A stretch of 20,382 nt of DNA from an uncultured Maritalea sp. (GTDB lineage Bacteria > Pseudomonadota > Alphaproteobacteria > Rhizobiales > Devosiaceae). Shown here in pieces: positions 1 to 7,908 of the stretch. The DNA is taken from positions 1-20,382 of the forward strand of contig CAJXLH010000013.1 in NCBI GenBank assembly GCA_913055925.1, given 5' to 3'. How positions within the stretch are numbered: the stretch's first letter is position 1; every line of letters starts with the position of its first letter. Both the position numbers and the translations under genes were made by a program. The notes under the pieces were generated by a model. That model was not told the DNA's origin, made no database searches, and saw nothing but the letters and a program-made list of their open reading frames with translations.

Positions 1-831
1 GGATTGCGCTTCGTCATTTATTGCCAGCTTGGCCTGACCCGACAAGATCTCATTTTGATCGAAGCTTACCGCCAAATCAGCCAACCAATTGGCCAGCGGT
101 CCGCGACCATTGATCGTTGCTGCTAGAGCAGGGCGATTGGGAATCGCGAGGGCATTAACGATCACGCCATCTCTGGGCTCACTTATCTCGACGCCAATCT
201 CTGCGGTGTTGCTGTCTGGTTCAATTTGCCAAGAAGCACTGAGTGCGCCGCGCCCACCGTCGACTTGTTCGATATTCAGATTGCCTGCAACCGACAACGG
301 CATATTGGTGACATTGGCCTGCCCATTAAGTGTAAAGCTTACAGTTTTCCCAGCAATGCGCTCACCAATTTGAATGCGCTCGATAGCGATCTGAGAGATG
401 TCTGCCTGGTTGAAAGGCGCAGGCAATAAGCGGGTTGGCCATCCACTGTTTTGAGTTTGACCGGTTTGTTTCGCTGCTTCGGGCAATCGTTCAATCGTTA
501 GGGATTGCAAGCGGATATCGTCCACCTCGATTTTTCCCGCAATGAGCGAGGTTAATCGATAGTCAATCGTTAGGCCCGTCGCATGGCCCCAAACGCCCGA
601 TTTGTCTTTTAGATCGATACGGTCAAGGTTAAGTCGATCCCCCAAGACGCTATTGAGGCCGGAAAGCTCGATTTTCTGTTGATCAGTGCTGGCAAGGTTG
701 CCGACTTGGGATGCAATAATTTGGCGACCCGGTCCGGTGCCGAGGAGTGCTAAAACGGCACCTGAGCCCAGCAACAATATGATGCCGAGCACCAAAAAAG
801 TGCGTGTAATCCAGCGTCTAACCGTTCGCAT
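1..831 (-). CDS. tamB: Translocation and assembly module inner-membrane protein TamB (N-terminal part)
   Basis: The first 277 codons of a gene that continues past the left edge. The protein starts MRTVRRWITR and has one hydrophobic anchor at about residues 9-30 (rich in L, I, G), as in TamB, which is tethered in the inner membrane with a long periplasmic part. After the anchor comes GPGRQIIASQ and then beta-rich, repetitive sequence (LNLDRIDLKDKSGVWGHA), typical of the AsmA/TamB groove that carries lipid or substrate across the periplasm. The ATG at 831 lies 34 bases after the tamA stop, the standard tamA-tamB operon order. The C-terminal DUF490 domain lies outside the window, so the family call rests on the N-terminus and on the neighbour. 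An AsmA-like protein is the alternative but is unlikely beside tamA. Confidence 0.88.
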   Translation of the reverse strand, partial: MRTVRRWITRTFLVLGIILLLGSGAVLALLGTGPGRQIIASQVGNLASTDQQKIELSGLNSVLGDRLNLDRIDLKDKSGVWGHATGLTIDYRLTSLIAGKIEVDDIRLQSLTIERLPEAAKQTGQTQNSGWPTRLLPAPFNQADISQIAIERIQIGERIAGKTVSFTLNGQANVTNMPLSVAGNLNIEQVDGGRGALSASWQIEPDSNTAEIGVEISEPRDGVIVNALAIPNRPALAATINGRGPLANWLADLAVSFDQNEILSGQAKLAINDEAQS

Positions 832-865
832 ATATATGTCGCGTTTTCTTTAGCGAAGAGTGGGT

Positions 866-2746
866 TTAGAATGCCTGTCCTACACCCAAATACAAGCCAT
901 ATTGTGGCTGTCCAGCAATTTGGGTGAGGGGGAATGCTATGTCTGCTCGGATGGGGCCGAACGGGGTGAAATAGCGCACGCCGGCACCGTAGCCAGTGTA
1001 AAATGAACCACCTTGACCCGGAATGCTCGACGTAAACGCGCCGCCGCTGTCCACAAAGGCGACCACACCAAAATCTTTGTTGATTTGATAGCGTGCTTCA
1101 AGTGAAGCCTCGGCAAACGATAATCCGCCAGATGGCTTGCCGCCCGGTGTCAGAGGCCCGGCCATTTGAAAGCCATAGCCCCGAATAGAGCCGCTGCCGC
1201 CCGCGAAAAAGCGTCGGTCTGTTGGCACGTTGGCAATATCCGTGCCGATAATGCTGCCCAAAGCGCCGCGCGCCGCAAGGATTAGCTTTTCATCCTGATC
1301 TAACGCATAGTAAGTGCTGGCCTCTAAAGAGGTTTTCACAAAACTCGCAAGAGTTGGCAGTACATATGTAGGCTCCGCCAGCAACTCGGCGTGCCAACCG
1401 CTGGAGGGGTTGAGCGGGTTGTTGCGCGTGTCATACGTCAGTGAAACCGGCGCCGAAATTATCGACGTGTTTGTCGTGGTGATCCCGTCATTGATCACCG
1501 CATATTCGCCGGCCAAACCGCCTTTGAGCGTGAGATCTGTTCGCAAATCATTTGAGATGTAGGTTTCCAGCTTACCGGAGCGTTTCGTAAAGGCGTTTGT
1601 GTTCACCACATCAAATGACGCCTTGGTTTCAAACCGCGTGCCAGGCCCCAAAAGGTTTGGCACGTAGTACAAAACCGAAGTATGGAAATCCATATTGTTG
1701 ATGTTGCCCTGACCAATTCGGCCCACAGACCCTTCAACACGAATGCCCTCGCCGCTGCCGAACAAATTACGGTGCTGCCAAAAGGCCTCAACGCCAAGGC
1801 CGTCGATATTTCCAGCCGTTGCACCGACACCAATCGTGCGGGGTTTCCGTTCGCTTACATCAATGCTCACTGCCACGGTGCCATCCGGTGATGGGGCATC
1901 GGCGGTGCTCCCCACAACACTGTCAAAAACGCCTGCTTCTTGCAGGCGCTTTTGGGCGCGTTCCAATTGATCCGGACTATAGGGCGAACCAACAATTATG
2001 TCTGCTTGTTCGATGATAAACGCCGTATTGACGTCCTTATTGCCCGCAACATTTATGATACCGATGTTCGCTTTCACACCTGGGTCGAACGTAATGCCGA
2101 CTTCCAGCAAATTGGTGTTGTGATCCGCTTCAACCGTGCGATTTGTCACTTTTGCAAACGGATAGCCTTTGGCGTTCCAATCTGCCACCAACTGCTCTTC
2201 AGTTGATAGAATAATTGGCGACTTGGCCAGTTCGCCTTGGCTCAAACCAAACGGCGAAAGGTCAATCGGACCCGCGCTTGACTTAACTTGAGGTGCAGCA
2301 AATCGAAATAGTGGGCCAGTCGCCACCTTGATGGACACTTTGGGCGCAGTGCCGGACAGGTTTTGGTCCAACGAAATCTGCTCGAGCGGTCGACCATTGA
2401 TCAAAATATCAATCGTGCCACCGTAATAGGCTTCTGCATAAAGCGTGGTGATAAGTCGCTTTTGGTCAATCCGCGCACGGGTGACGAGACCTGTGGTGCC
2501 AGATGCTGGCGTCGCGATCTCTTTGAGCAAAATAGATTTGTTGCGCAGTGTTTCTTCAAGGCTTGGATTTGAAGCATTGATTTCAACCGAATAGCGAACA
2601 GGATCTTGAACATCAATCGGTGCCGAAACTTCTTGTTTCGGTGATAGCCATCCAAACAGATCAAATGCGCGCGCAGGCACGCTCGCCGCACCAAATAGCG
2701 CAAGCGTGGCCGTAAAAAGACCGATATGTGACCTCAATTTGTGCAC
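866..2746 (-). CDS. tamA: Outer-membrane autotransporter assembly factor TamA (BamA/Omp85 family)
   Basis: A two-part Omp85 protein. An N-terminal signal peptide (hydrophobic stretch LFTATLALFGAASVPARA, cleavage probably after ARA, before FDLFGW) is followed by about 250 residues of POTRA-type repeats and then a C-terminal beta-barrel. The barrel carries the family-specific SIRGYG motif about 105 residues from the end, and the protein ends in phenylalanine (GVGQAF), the usual BAM recognition signal. With TamB it assembles outer-membrane and surface proteins or moves lipid. No ATG occurs in the N-terminal part. The frame is open from a TTG at 2773, but that TTG has no Shine-Dalgarno. The GTG at 2746 gives a clean signal peptide (MHKLRSHIGLF) and has GGAG at 2758-2761, spaced a little long at 11 bases. 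I chose 2746; 2773 remains possible. Confidence 0.9.
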   Translation of the reverse strand: MHKLRSHIGLFTATLALFGAASVPARAFDLFGWLSPKQEVSAPIDVQDPVRYSVEINASNPSLEETLRNKSILLKEIATPASGTTGLVTRARIDQKRLITTLYAEAYYGGTIDILINGRPLEQISLDQNLSGTAPKVSIKVATGPLFRFAAPQVKSSAGPIDLSPFGLSQGELAKSPIILSTEEQLVADWNAKGYPFAKVTNRTVEADHNTNLLEVGITFDPGVKANIGIINVAGNKDVNTAFIIEQADIIVGSPYSPDQLERAQKRLQEAGVFDSVVGSTADAPSPDGTVAVSIDVSERKPRTIGVGATAGNIDGLGVEAFWQHRNLFGSGEGIRVEGSVGRIGQGNINNMDFHTSVLYYVPNLLGPGTRFETKASFDVVNTNAFTKRSGKLETYISNDLRTDLTLKGGLAGEYAVINDGITTTNTSIISAPVSLTYDTRNNPLNPSSGWHAELLAEPTYVLPTLASFVKTSLEASTYYALDQDEKLILAARGALGSIIGTDIANVPTDRRFFAGGSGSIRGYGFQMAGPLTPGGKPSGGLSFAEASLEARYQINKDFGVVAFVDSGGAFTSSIPGQGGSFYTGYGAGVRYFTPFGPIRADIAFPLTQIAGQPQYGLYLGVGQAF

Positions 2747-3056
2747 TGCGGATGCTACTCCATACTCAAGCAAGTCGCGTACAATGGGAGCACAATATAG
2801 CCCACATTGGTTGCGCTTTCGTCAAGATTTCTATCTCATTTTGAGCGCTTGTTCCAACTATAACGCTTTTAGTGCCGACAAAGTTCAAATTATGTAGCCT
2901 GGTTTGAGTGTCAATCGATCTCATCAACGGCAAGTGCTGAAATTGCCGTTGTTTAATAGCCTTGCATTTTTGATCGGTTTCCATGTAAGGGGATTTAATC
3001 CACTTCCAAAAAGTTACGTCAAAACGTCGGCAGCAACTACAATCTCAGGTTCAGAA
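2747..3056. promoter_or_regulatory. Divergent promoter region between tamA and the beta-mannosidase gene
   Basis: About 310 bases with no supportable gene. It must hold the outward promoters of tamA (minus) and the beta-mannosidase (plus). A perfect 9-pair inverted repeat lies at 2925-2951 (CAACGGCAA and TTGCCGTTG, 9-base centre) and a smaller 11-base palindrome GGATTTAATCC at 2991-3001. An open frame in register with the mannosidase extends up to a TTG at 2904, but it runs through the inverted repeat and lacks family similarity. No convincing -35/-10 pair could be picked by eye. Confidence 0.45.
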
Positions 3057-5495
3057 ATGCAATCGATTACAAATAGTCTAAATCTTTCAGGCCATGGATG
3101 GCAGCTCATTGACGCAAAAGGTCAGATTAAAGCGCCATTTGCTGTGCCAAGTGATGTGCATTCTACACTGCTCGCTAACGAGATCGTCCCGGATCCATAT
3201 TGGCGTGACAATGAAACCTCGCTTGATTGGGTGCTCGAATGCCAATGGTGGCTGGAAAGACAATTTGAGTTTACAGGCGATCCGTCCAAACGGCACTTTT
3301 TGGTGTTTGAAACCATCGATTGTCTCGCCGAGATCTACTTGAACGACATAAAAGCAGGCGACTGCAACAACCAGTTTTTACGCTGGGAATTTGATGTTTC
3401 TGGGCAGCTGAAATCTGGTCAAAACCATATCCGCATTGTTTTTCATTCCAGCAGTCAAGACGCGCAAAACCAAGCTGCGAATACCGACATTGCGATGCCA
3501 TATCAAACGGGCAATTGCCGTTTGCCGCATTTCAACTATTTGCGCAAAACCCAATGCCATGCGGGTTGGGATTGGAATATTGCGCTGTCGCCATTAGGCA
3601 TTTATGGCGATGTGACATTGCTTGAAGCCAGCGAGATCAAACTTGATGATCTAATGGTCCGCCAAAACCACCTCGATAGTGGTGATGTCGAATTGGAAAT
3701 CGAAGCGTTTTATGAAGCGGAAACGGCTGGCCAAGTTTCTCTCTCGGCGAGCGTCTGCGACGTGGAAGCTTCCGCGGATGTTGAGTTCTACCCCGGCAAG
3801 TCCAGCGCGTTGCTTAAGCTGATTGTGCCAACGCCTCCGCTTTGGTGGCCGGCAGGCCACGGTGCTCAAGCATTGCACGAACTCAAGGTTCAGCTAGGTG
3901 TGCACGAATTCGCAAAGACCATTGGCTTTCGCAAAATTGAACTCGACTGCCAAGCAGATGAGATAGGCAACAAGTTTGCCTTCGTGATCAATGGCCGCGA
4001 AATTTTCGCCAAAGGCGCGAACTGGATACCCGCTGATGCTTTACCAGCGCGCGGCACGCCAGAAGTCACGCGCGATCTATTACAATCTGCTATCGACGCC
4101 AACATGAACATGATCCGCGTGTGGGGTGGTGGGCAATATGAACTAGATTGGTTCTACGAACTGTGCAGTGAAATGGGTATTCTTGTTTGGCAAGACTTCA
4201 TGTTTGCCTGCAACATATATCCAGCCCACAACCGTGATTGGTTGAAGTCGGTCCGTAAAGAGGCGGATCAGCAAATCAAGCGTTTGTCTTCCCATGCATC
4301 TATGGCGCTTTGGTGTGGTGATAACGAATTGGTCGGAGCGCTCAACTGGTACCCCGAAACCAAACAAAATCGCGATCGATATTTGGCAATCTATGATCGG
4401 CTAAACCATGCGCTCGAAGAAGCGATTGATTATTTGCGTCCTGATATTGCATTTTGGCCATCTTCGCCATCTGCTGGGCGTCTCGATTATGCTGATGCCT
4501 GGCATGATGATCGCGCGGGCGACATGCATTTTTGGGAAGTTTGGCACTCTGCGAAGGATTTTGAGCATTATCGCACAGTAAAACCGCGTTTTTGTTCAGA
4601 GTTTGGTTTTCAGTCTTTCCCGTCAATTAAGCTCATCGAGCAATTCACTGAACCAAAAGACCGAAATGTCTCCTCCAAAGTGATGGATGTGCACCAGCGC
4701 AACATTGGCGGCAACAGCCGCATCGTTGAAACTATTTCGCGCTATTTCCGTTTCCCCGATAGTTTTGAGGATATGGTTTATCTCAGTCAAATTAGCCAAG
4801 CGCTTGCCATGCAAACATCAATTGAATATTGGCGCAGCCAATCACCACGATGCATGGGCACGCTCTATTGGCAGCTTAATGACACGTGGCCGGTTGCCAG
4901 TTGGTCGAGCCTAGAATATGGCGGCCATTGGAAATTGACCCATTATTTGGCGAAGCGGTTCTTCGCGCCGATATTGGTCAGTGGACAGCCCAGCGAAGAC
5001 GGGAACTCAATCGATATTCTTGCGGTGGCAGATCATATTGTTGACGAACCCGTAAATGTTTCAATCGAGCTGGTGTCGACCAACGGCGAAATCACCAAAT
5101 TGGGTGAGTATCAGAGTGTATTGGACGCCAACAAGGGCACGATAATTTGCAGCCTTTCGCAACAGGATGTGCCAAGCGATTGCTTCGTGCATATTAACTG
5201 GTTCGACGTTGATGGTCTGCATTTGGGCTCAAGCGATTATTTGCCAAATCGGCCAAAAACTTATGACTTTGGCACGCCCGAAATCTCGGTTGATGTGAAC
5301 GCCAATGCCGGTGAAATCACGCTTCTCAGCGACAAACCAGCACTCTATGTGACCTACGACCATGGCGGCGCAGATATTTATTCAGACAATTGTTTTACGC
5401 TTTTGCCTGGACGTCCGAAAGTGATCAAAATCTTGCGGAAACGATCTAGTGAAGAATTGGATCACGCGGCGCCGGTGCTATATTTGAAGTCCTAG
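3057..5495 (+). CDS. Beta-mannosidase, glycoside hydrolase family 2
   Basis: An 812-residue GH2 enzyme that removes terminal beta-1,4-mannose from mannan or N-glycan-type oligosaccharides. The N-terminal jelly-roll domain has the beta-mannosidase-type VPSDVHSTLLANEIVPDPYW pattern. The TIM barrel has KGANWIPADA and MIRVWGGGQYE, the acid/base Glu424 in WCGDNE, and the nucleophile Glu515 in CSEFG, 91 residues apart as expected for the family. GDMHFWEVWH before the nucleophile is also typical. The start is placed at the ATG at 3057 because MQSITNSLNLSGHGW aligns with known N-termini; a weak AGG lies 7 bases upstream. The longer frame begins at a TTG (2904). There is no signal peptide, so the enzyme is probably cytoplasmic and acts on imported oligosaccharides. 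No sugar transporter lies beside it. Its stop is one base from the convergent lysR stop. Confidence 0.93.
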   Translation: MQSITNSLNLSGHGWQLIDAKGQIKAPFAVPSDVHSTLLANEIVPDPYWRDNETSLDWVLECQWWLERQFEFTGDPSKRHFLVFETIDCLAEIYLNDIKAGDCNNQFLRWEFDVSGQLKSGQNHIRIVFHSSSQDAQNQAANTDIAMPYQTGNCRLPHFNYLRKTQCHAGWDWNIALSPLGIYGDVTLLEASEIKLDDLMVRQNHLDSGDVELEIEAFYEAETAGQVSLSASVCDVEASADVEFYPGKSSALLKLIVPTPPLWWPAGHGAQALHELKVQLGVHEFAKTIGFRKIELDCQADEIGNKFAFVINGREIFAKGANWIPADALPARGTPEVTRDLLQSAIDANMNMIRVWGGGQYELDWFYELCSEMGILVWQDFMFACNIYPAHNRDWLKSVRKEADQQIKRLSSHASMALWCGDNELVGALNWYPETKQNRDRYLAIYDRLNHALEEAIDYLRPDIAFWPSSPSAGRLDYADAWHDDRAGDMHFWEVWHSAKDFEHYRTVKPRFCSEFGFQSFPSIKLIEQFTEPKDRNVSSKVMDVHQRNIGGNSRIVETISRYFRFPDSFEDMVYLSQISQALAMQTSIEYWRSQSPRCMGTLYWQLNDTWPVASWSSLEYGGHWKLTHYLAKRFFAPILVSGQPSEDGNSIDILAVADHIVDEPVNVSIELVSTNGEITKLGEYQSVLDANKGTIICSLSQQDVPSDCFVHINWFDVDGLHLGSSDYLPNRPKTYDFGTPEISVDVNANAGEITLLSDKPALYVTYDHGGADIYSDNCFTLLPGRPKVIKILRKRSSEELDHAAPVLYLKS

Positions 5496-5496
5496 G

Positions 5497-6393
5497 CTAA
5501 CGCGCAACAAACGGCTGTAGGCTCTCCACAAAGGCTTCAATAAAGTCCAAAACGAGCAATGGTTTTGTGCCTGCAATAGGGCGCAAAATCGAAAGGTCGT
5601 GCGAAAGTGAAGGTTCAAAGTCGCGCACAATTAAACCTTGATCTTCGAATTGTGCCGCGTCGAGCGCGCTGACAATAGAGGCGCCGTGGCCTTGGCTAAC
5701 GATTGTGCACGCCGCTGTGAATTGACGCACTTCGATCCAAGAATTGAACTCCGCCCCAGCTTGGGAAAAACTACGCTCCAATTCTTTGAAGAATGTACTG
5801 TTGCGGCGTGAGTGTACCATTTTTTCCCCAGCCAAGTCGCTTGGGCGGATGGTGAATTTGGAACTCAGGTGATGCCCTTTGGGCAAAATGCAAACCGAAC
5901 GGATCGGAATATCGATTCGCTCAATCGCAGGGTGACCTGAAAACCCGTCAGTAATCCCAAGATCATATTGCTCGCCCATCATCCATTCAAGAATACGCTC
6001 AGGTCGATCTGGCTCTAAGGTCACCGTTACACCAGGGCGTTGGTCCAAAAACTCTGTGAGAACACGCGGAAGGTGGCTCGTCGCGAAGCCGGGAAGACAC
6101 GCAATACGGATATGTCCAGCGGTTCTTTCCGTAAGATCGCGTTGCAAATCTTCAAGATGGCTGAGGCTATCAAAAACCCTAGAAACTTCGGCCAGCATAT
6201 AGCGCGCTTCGCTGGTTGGGGTCAGGGTGCCGTGCTTTCGAACGAACAAATCAAATCCAACTGTTTTGGAAAAATCTGCCAGCAAACGCGACACCGCCGG
6301 TTGCGAAATTTCAAGCAATTTTGCGGCTTGTGTGACAGATCCGGTTTGTGCGGTGGCGCGAAAGGCCTCCAACTGACGTAGCTGAAATTTCAA
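5497..6393 (-). CDS. LysR-family transcriptional regulator, probable ugp operon regulator
   Basis: A 298-residue LysR-type regulator of full family length. The winged helix-turn-helix occupies residues 1-62 (LRQLEAFRATAQTGS, then AAKLLEISQPAVSRLLADF, then LFVRKHGTLTPT). A helical linker and the periplasmic-binding-like effector domain follow (HIRIACLPGFATSHLPRVL onwards). The start is TTG at 6393: no ATG or GTG lies upstream in frame before a stop at 6445-6447, and the sequence after the TTG matches the family N-terminus. It is transcribed away from ugpB with a 138-base shared promoter region that holds a T-N11-A palindrome, the classic arrangement of a LysR regulator with its target. The inducer is unknown; glycerol-3-phosphate or a related compound is a guess from context. 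Confidence 0.92.
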   Translation of the reverse strand: MKFQLRQLEAFRATAQTGSVTQAAKLLEISQPAVSRLLADFSKTVGFDLFVRKHGTLTPTSEARYMLAEVSRVFDSLSHLEDLQRDLTERTAGHIRIACLPGFATSHLPRVLTEFLDQRPGVTVTLEPDRPERILEWMMGEQYDLGITDGFSGHPAIERIDIPIRSVCILPKGHHLSSKFTIRPSDLAGEKMVHSRRNSTFFKELERSFSQAGAEFNSWIEVRQFTAACTIVSQGHGASIVSALDAAQFEDQGLIVRDFEPSLSHDLSILRPIAGTKPLLVLDFIEAFVESLQPFVAR

Positions 6394-6433
6394 TGACTTA
6401 GCCCGATTTGCAACGTAAATACGAAGCCTTAAT

Positions 6434-6448
6434 ATAACATTATGTTAT
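6434..6448. promoter_or_regulatory. Perfect palindrome with T-N11-A LysR-box geometry
   Basis: ATAACAT-T-ATGTTAT is an exact inverted repeat with 7-base arms. Its inner part, TAACATTATGTTA, has the T-N11-A form recognised by LysR-type proteins. It lies 41 bases upstream of the lysR start and 84 bases upstream of the ugpB start, where an autoregulatory and activating site would be expected. Binding by the adjacent LysR protein is inferred from position and shape only. Confidence 0.68.
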
Positions 6449-6531
6449 GAAACTGTCAAAAAAAATTTGCTTGCGTTATTTTATTTGCTGTCCCATGCTG
6501 CGCGTCATAAATTGCTATTTGGGAGGACAAA

Positions 6532-7833
6532 ATGGCATTTAAATCGATTCTGACAACGACTACCGCGCTTGCGCTTACCGCTGGTACAGCAATGGCACAA
6601 ACTGAAGTTCAATGGTGGCACGCGATGGGTGGCACCAACGGTGAACGTGTGGACAAGATTGCAGCGGATTTCAACGCAACGCAGTCTGACTACAAAGTGG
6701 TTCCGGTTTATAAAGGTAACTACACCGAAACTATGACCGCAGCCATCGCGGCTTTCCGCGCAGGTGAGCACCCGCACCTTGTGCAAGTGTTCGAAGTGGG
6801 CACGGCAACAATGATGGCAGCTAAAGGCGCTGTTTATCCTGTTGAGCAACTCATGGCAGATGCAGGCGAGCCTTTTGATAAGTCTGACTATCTTCCAGCT
6901 GTGATTTCGTACTACCAAACGCCTGAAGGCGAATTGCTTTCAATGCCGTTTAACTCATCAACACCAGTTCTTTGGTACAATGCCGACGCGCTTGAAGCCG
7001 CAGGCGTTCAGCCACCAAAAACATGGGACGAAGTGAAATCAGCAGCCAAGGCATTGGTCGACAATGGCATGGCTTGTGGTCTGTCATTTGGTTGGCAGTC
7101 ATGGGTAATGATCGAGAACTTCGGCGCTTGGCATAACCTTGAAACCGGCACCAAAGAAAACGGCTTTGCTGGGTTCGACACTGAATTCACATTTAACAAT
7201 GAGCACGTTGTTGCACGTCTAGCCGACATCGCGTCAATGAGCGCTGACAAGCACTTTGTTTATGGCGGCCGCCGTGGCGACAGCTTGCCATTGTTCACAA
7301 ATGGCGAATGCGGCATGTGGATGAACTCATCAGCTTACTACGGCTCAATTAAAGGCCAGGCTGAGTTTAAGTTTGGCCAAACAATGTTGCCTTTGGATAC
7401 AAACGTTGCTGACGCACCGCAAAACTCAATCATCGGTGGTGCAACGCTTTGGGCACTGGCTGGTCACGAAGCAGAAGAGTATAAAGGTTTGGCTAAGTTC
7501 ATGACTTACCTTTCATCTGCAGAAGTACAGGCTTGGTGGCACCAAGAAACTGGTTATGTGCCAATCACCACAGCAGCTGCTGAGTTGAGCGAAAGCCAAG
7601 GTTTCTACGAAGCTAACCCAGGCACCGACACAGCTATTAAGCAACTAAGCTTGAACGCACCAACTCCAAATTCTCGCGGCATCCGTTTTGGTAACTTCGT
7701 GCAAGTGCGCGACGTGATCAACGAAGAAATGGAAGCGCTTTGGGCTGGTGACAAGACAGCACAAGAGGCAATGGACGCGGCTGTGAAACGCGGCAACGAA
7801 TTGCTCCGTCGCTTCGAACGTTCAGTGAAATAA
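6532..7833 (+). CDS. ugpB: Glycerol-3-phosphate / glycerophosphodiester ABC transporter, periplasmic binding protein UgpB
   Basis: A 433-residue periplasmic solute-binding protein with signal peptide MAFKSILTTTTALALTAGTAMA, cleaved before QTEVQWWHAM. It matches Escherichia coli UgpB along its length as I remember that sequence: YKGNYTETM, EVGTATMMAAKG, PFNSSTPVLWYN, GWQSW and ENFGAW (aromatic ligand-pocket region), APQNSIIGGATLW, HQETGYVPIT, QGFYEANPGTDTA and the C-terminal ERGN-type segment KRGNELLRRFE. UgpB binds sn-glycerol-3-phosphate and, in E. coli, glycerophosphocholine. A strong Shine-Dalgarno GGGAGG at 6521-6526 sits 5 bases before the ATG. It is the first gene of the operon and is followed by a stable hairpin, which fits a binding protein made in excess over its permease. 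Confidence 0.97.
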   Translation: MAFKSILTTTTALALTAGTAMAQTEVQWWHAMGGTNGERVDKIAADFNATQSDYKVVPVYKGNYTETMTAAIAAFRAGEHPHLVQVFEVGTATMMAAKGAVYPVEQLMADAGEPFDKSDYLPAVISYYQTPEGELLSMPFNSSTPVLWYNADALEAAGVQPPKTWDEVKSAAKALVDNGMACGLSFGWQSWVMIENFGAWHNLETGTKENGFAGFDTEFTFNNEHVVARLADIASMSADKHFVYGGRRGDSLPLFTNGECGMWMNSSAYYGSIKGQAEFKFGQTMLPLDTNVADAPQNSIIGGATLWALAGHEAEEYKGLAKFMTYLSSAEVQAWWHQETGYVPITTAAAELSESQGFYEANPGTDTAIKQLSLNAPTPNSRGIRFGNFVQVRDVINEEMEALWAGDKTAQEAMDAAVKRGNELLRRFERSVK

Positions 7834-7849
7834 CACTGCGCTTCGCATT

Positions 7850-7880
7850 GACCCAGCACGGCGTTAAGCTGTGCTGGGTC
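7850..7880 (+). terminator. Intra-operon hairpin after ugpB (partial terminator or mRNA stabiliser)
   Basis: GACCCAGCAC at 7850-7859 pairs perfectly with GTGCTGGGTC at 7871-7880. Three further pairs (one G-U) close a 5-base GTTAA loop, making a 13-pair stem. The following bases (CATTATTTGC) are only moderately T-rich, so complete termination is unlikely. Placed between binding-protein and permease genes, such a structure usually lets part of transcription through and protects the upstream message. Confidence 0.75.
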
Positions 7881-7908
7881 CATTATTTGCATAGAAAGAC
7901 AAGCAACA

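Noticed and set aside
89..429. Plus-strand open frames at 89-373 and 226-429
   Set aside because: They are antisense to tamB, which is open to the window edge and has a clear membrane anchor; the plus-strand products show no recognisable motif.
2904..3056. 51-codon N-terminal extension of the beta-mannosidase frame from a TTG
   Set aside because: It starts at TTG without a ribosome binding site, passes through an inverted repeat, and has no family similarity; the conserved N-terminus begins just after the ATG at 3057.
6453..6495. Possible Pho box from two CTGTC words before ugpB
   Set aside because: The words are 35 bases apart instead of 11 and the flanking bases do not fit the repeat consensus.
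6505..6918. 137-codon minus-strand open frame across the ugpB start
   Set aside because: It is a shadow of ugpB: it overlaps the ribosome binding site and signal peptide of a clear gene and is rich in Cys and His without a motif.
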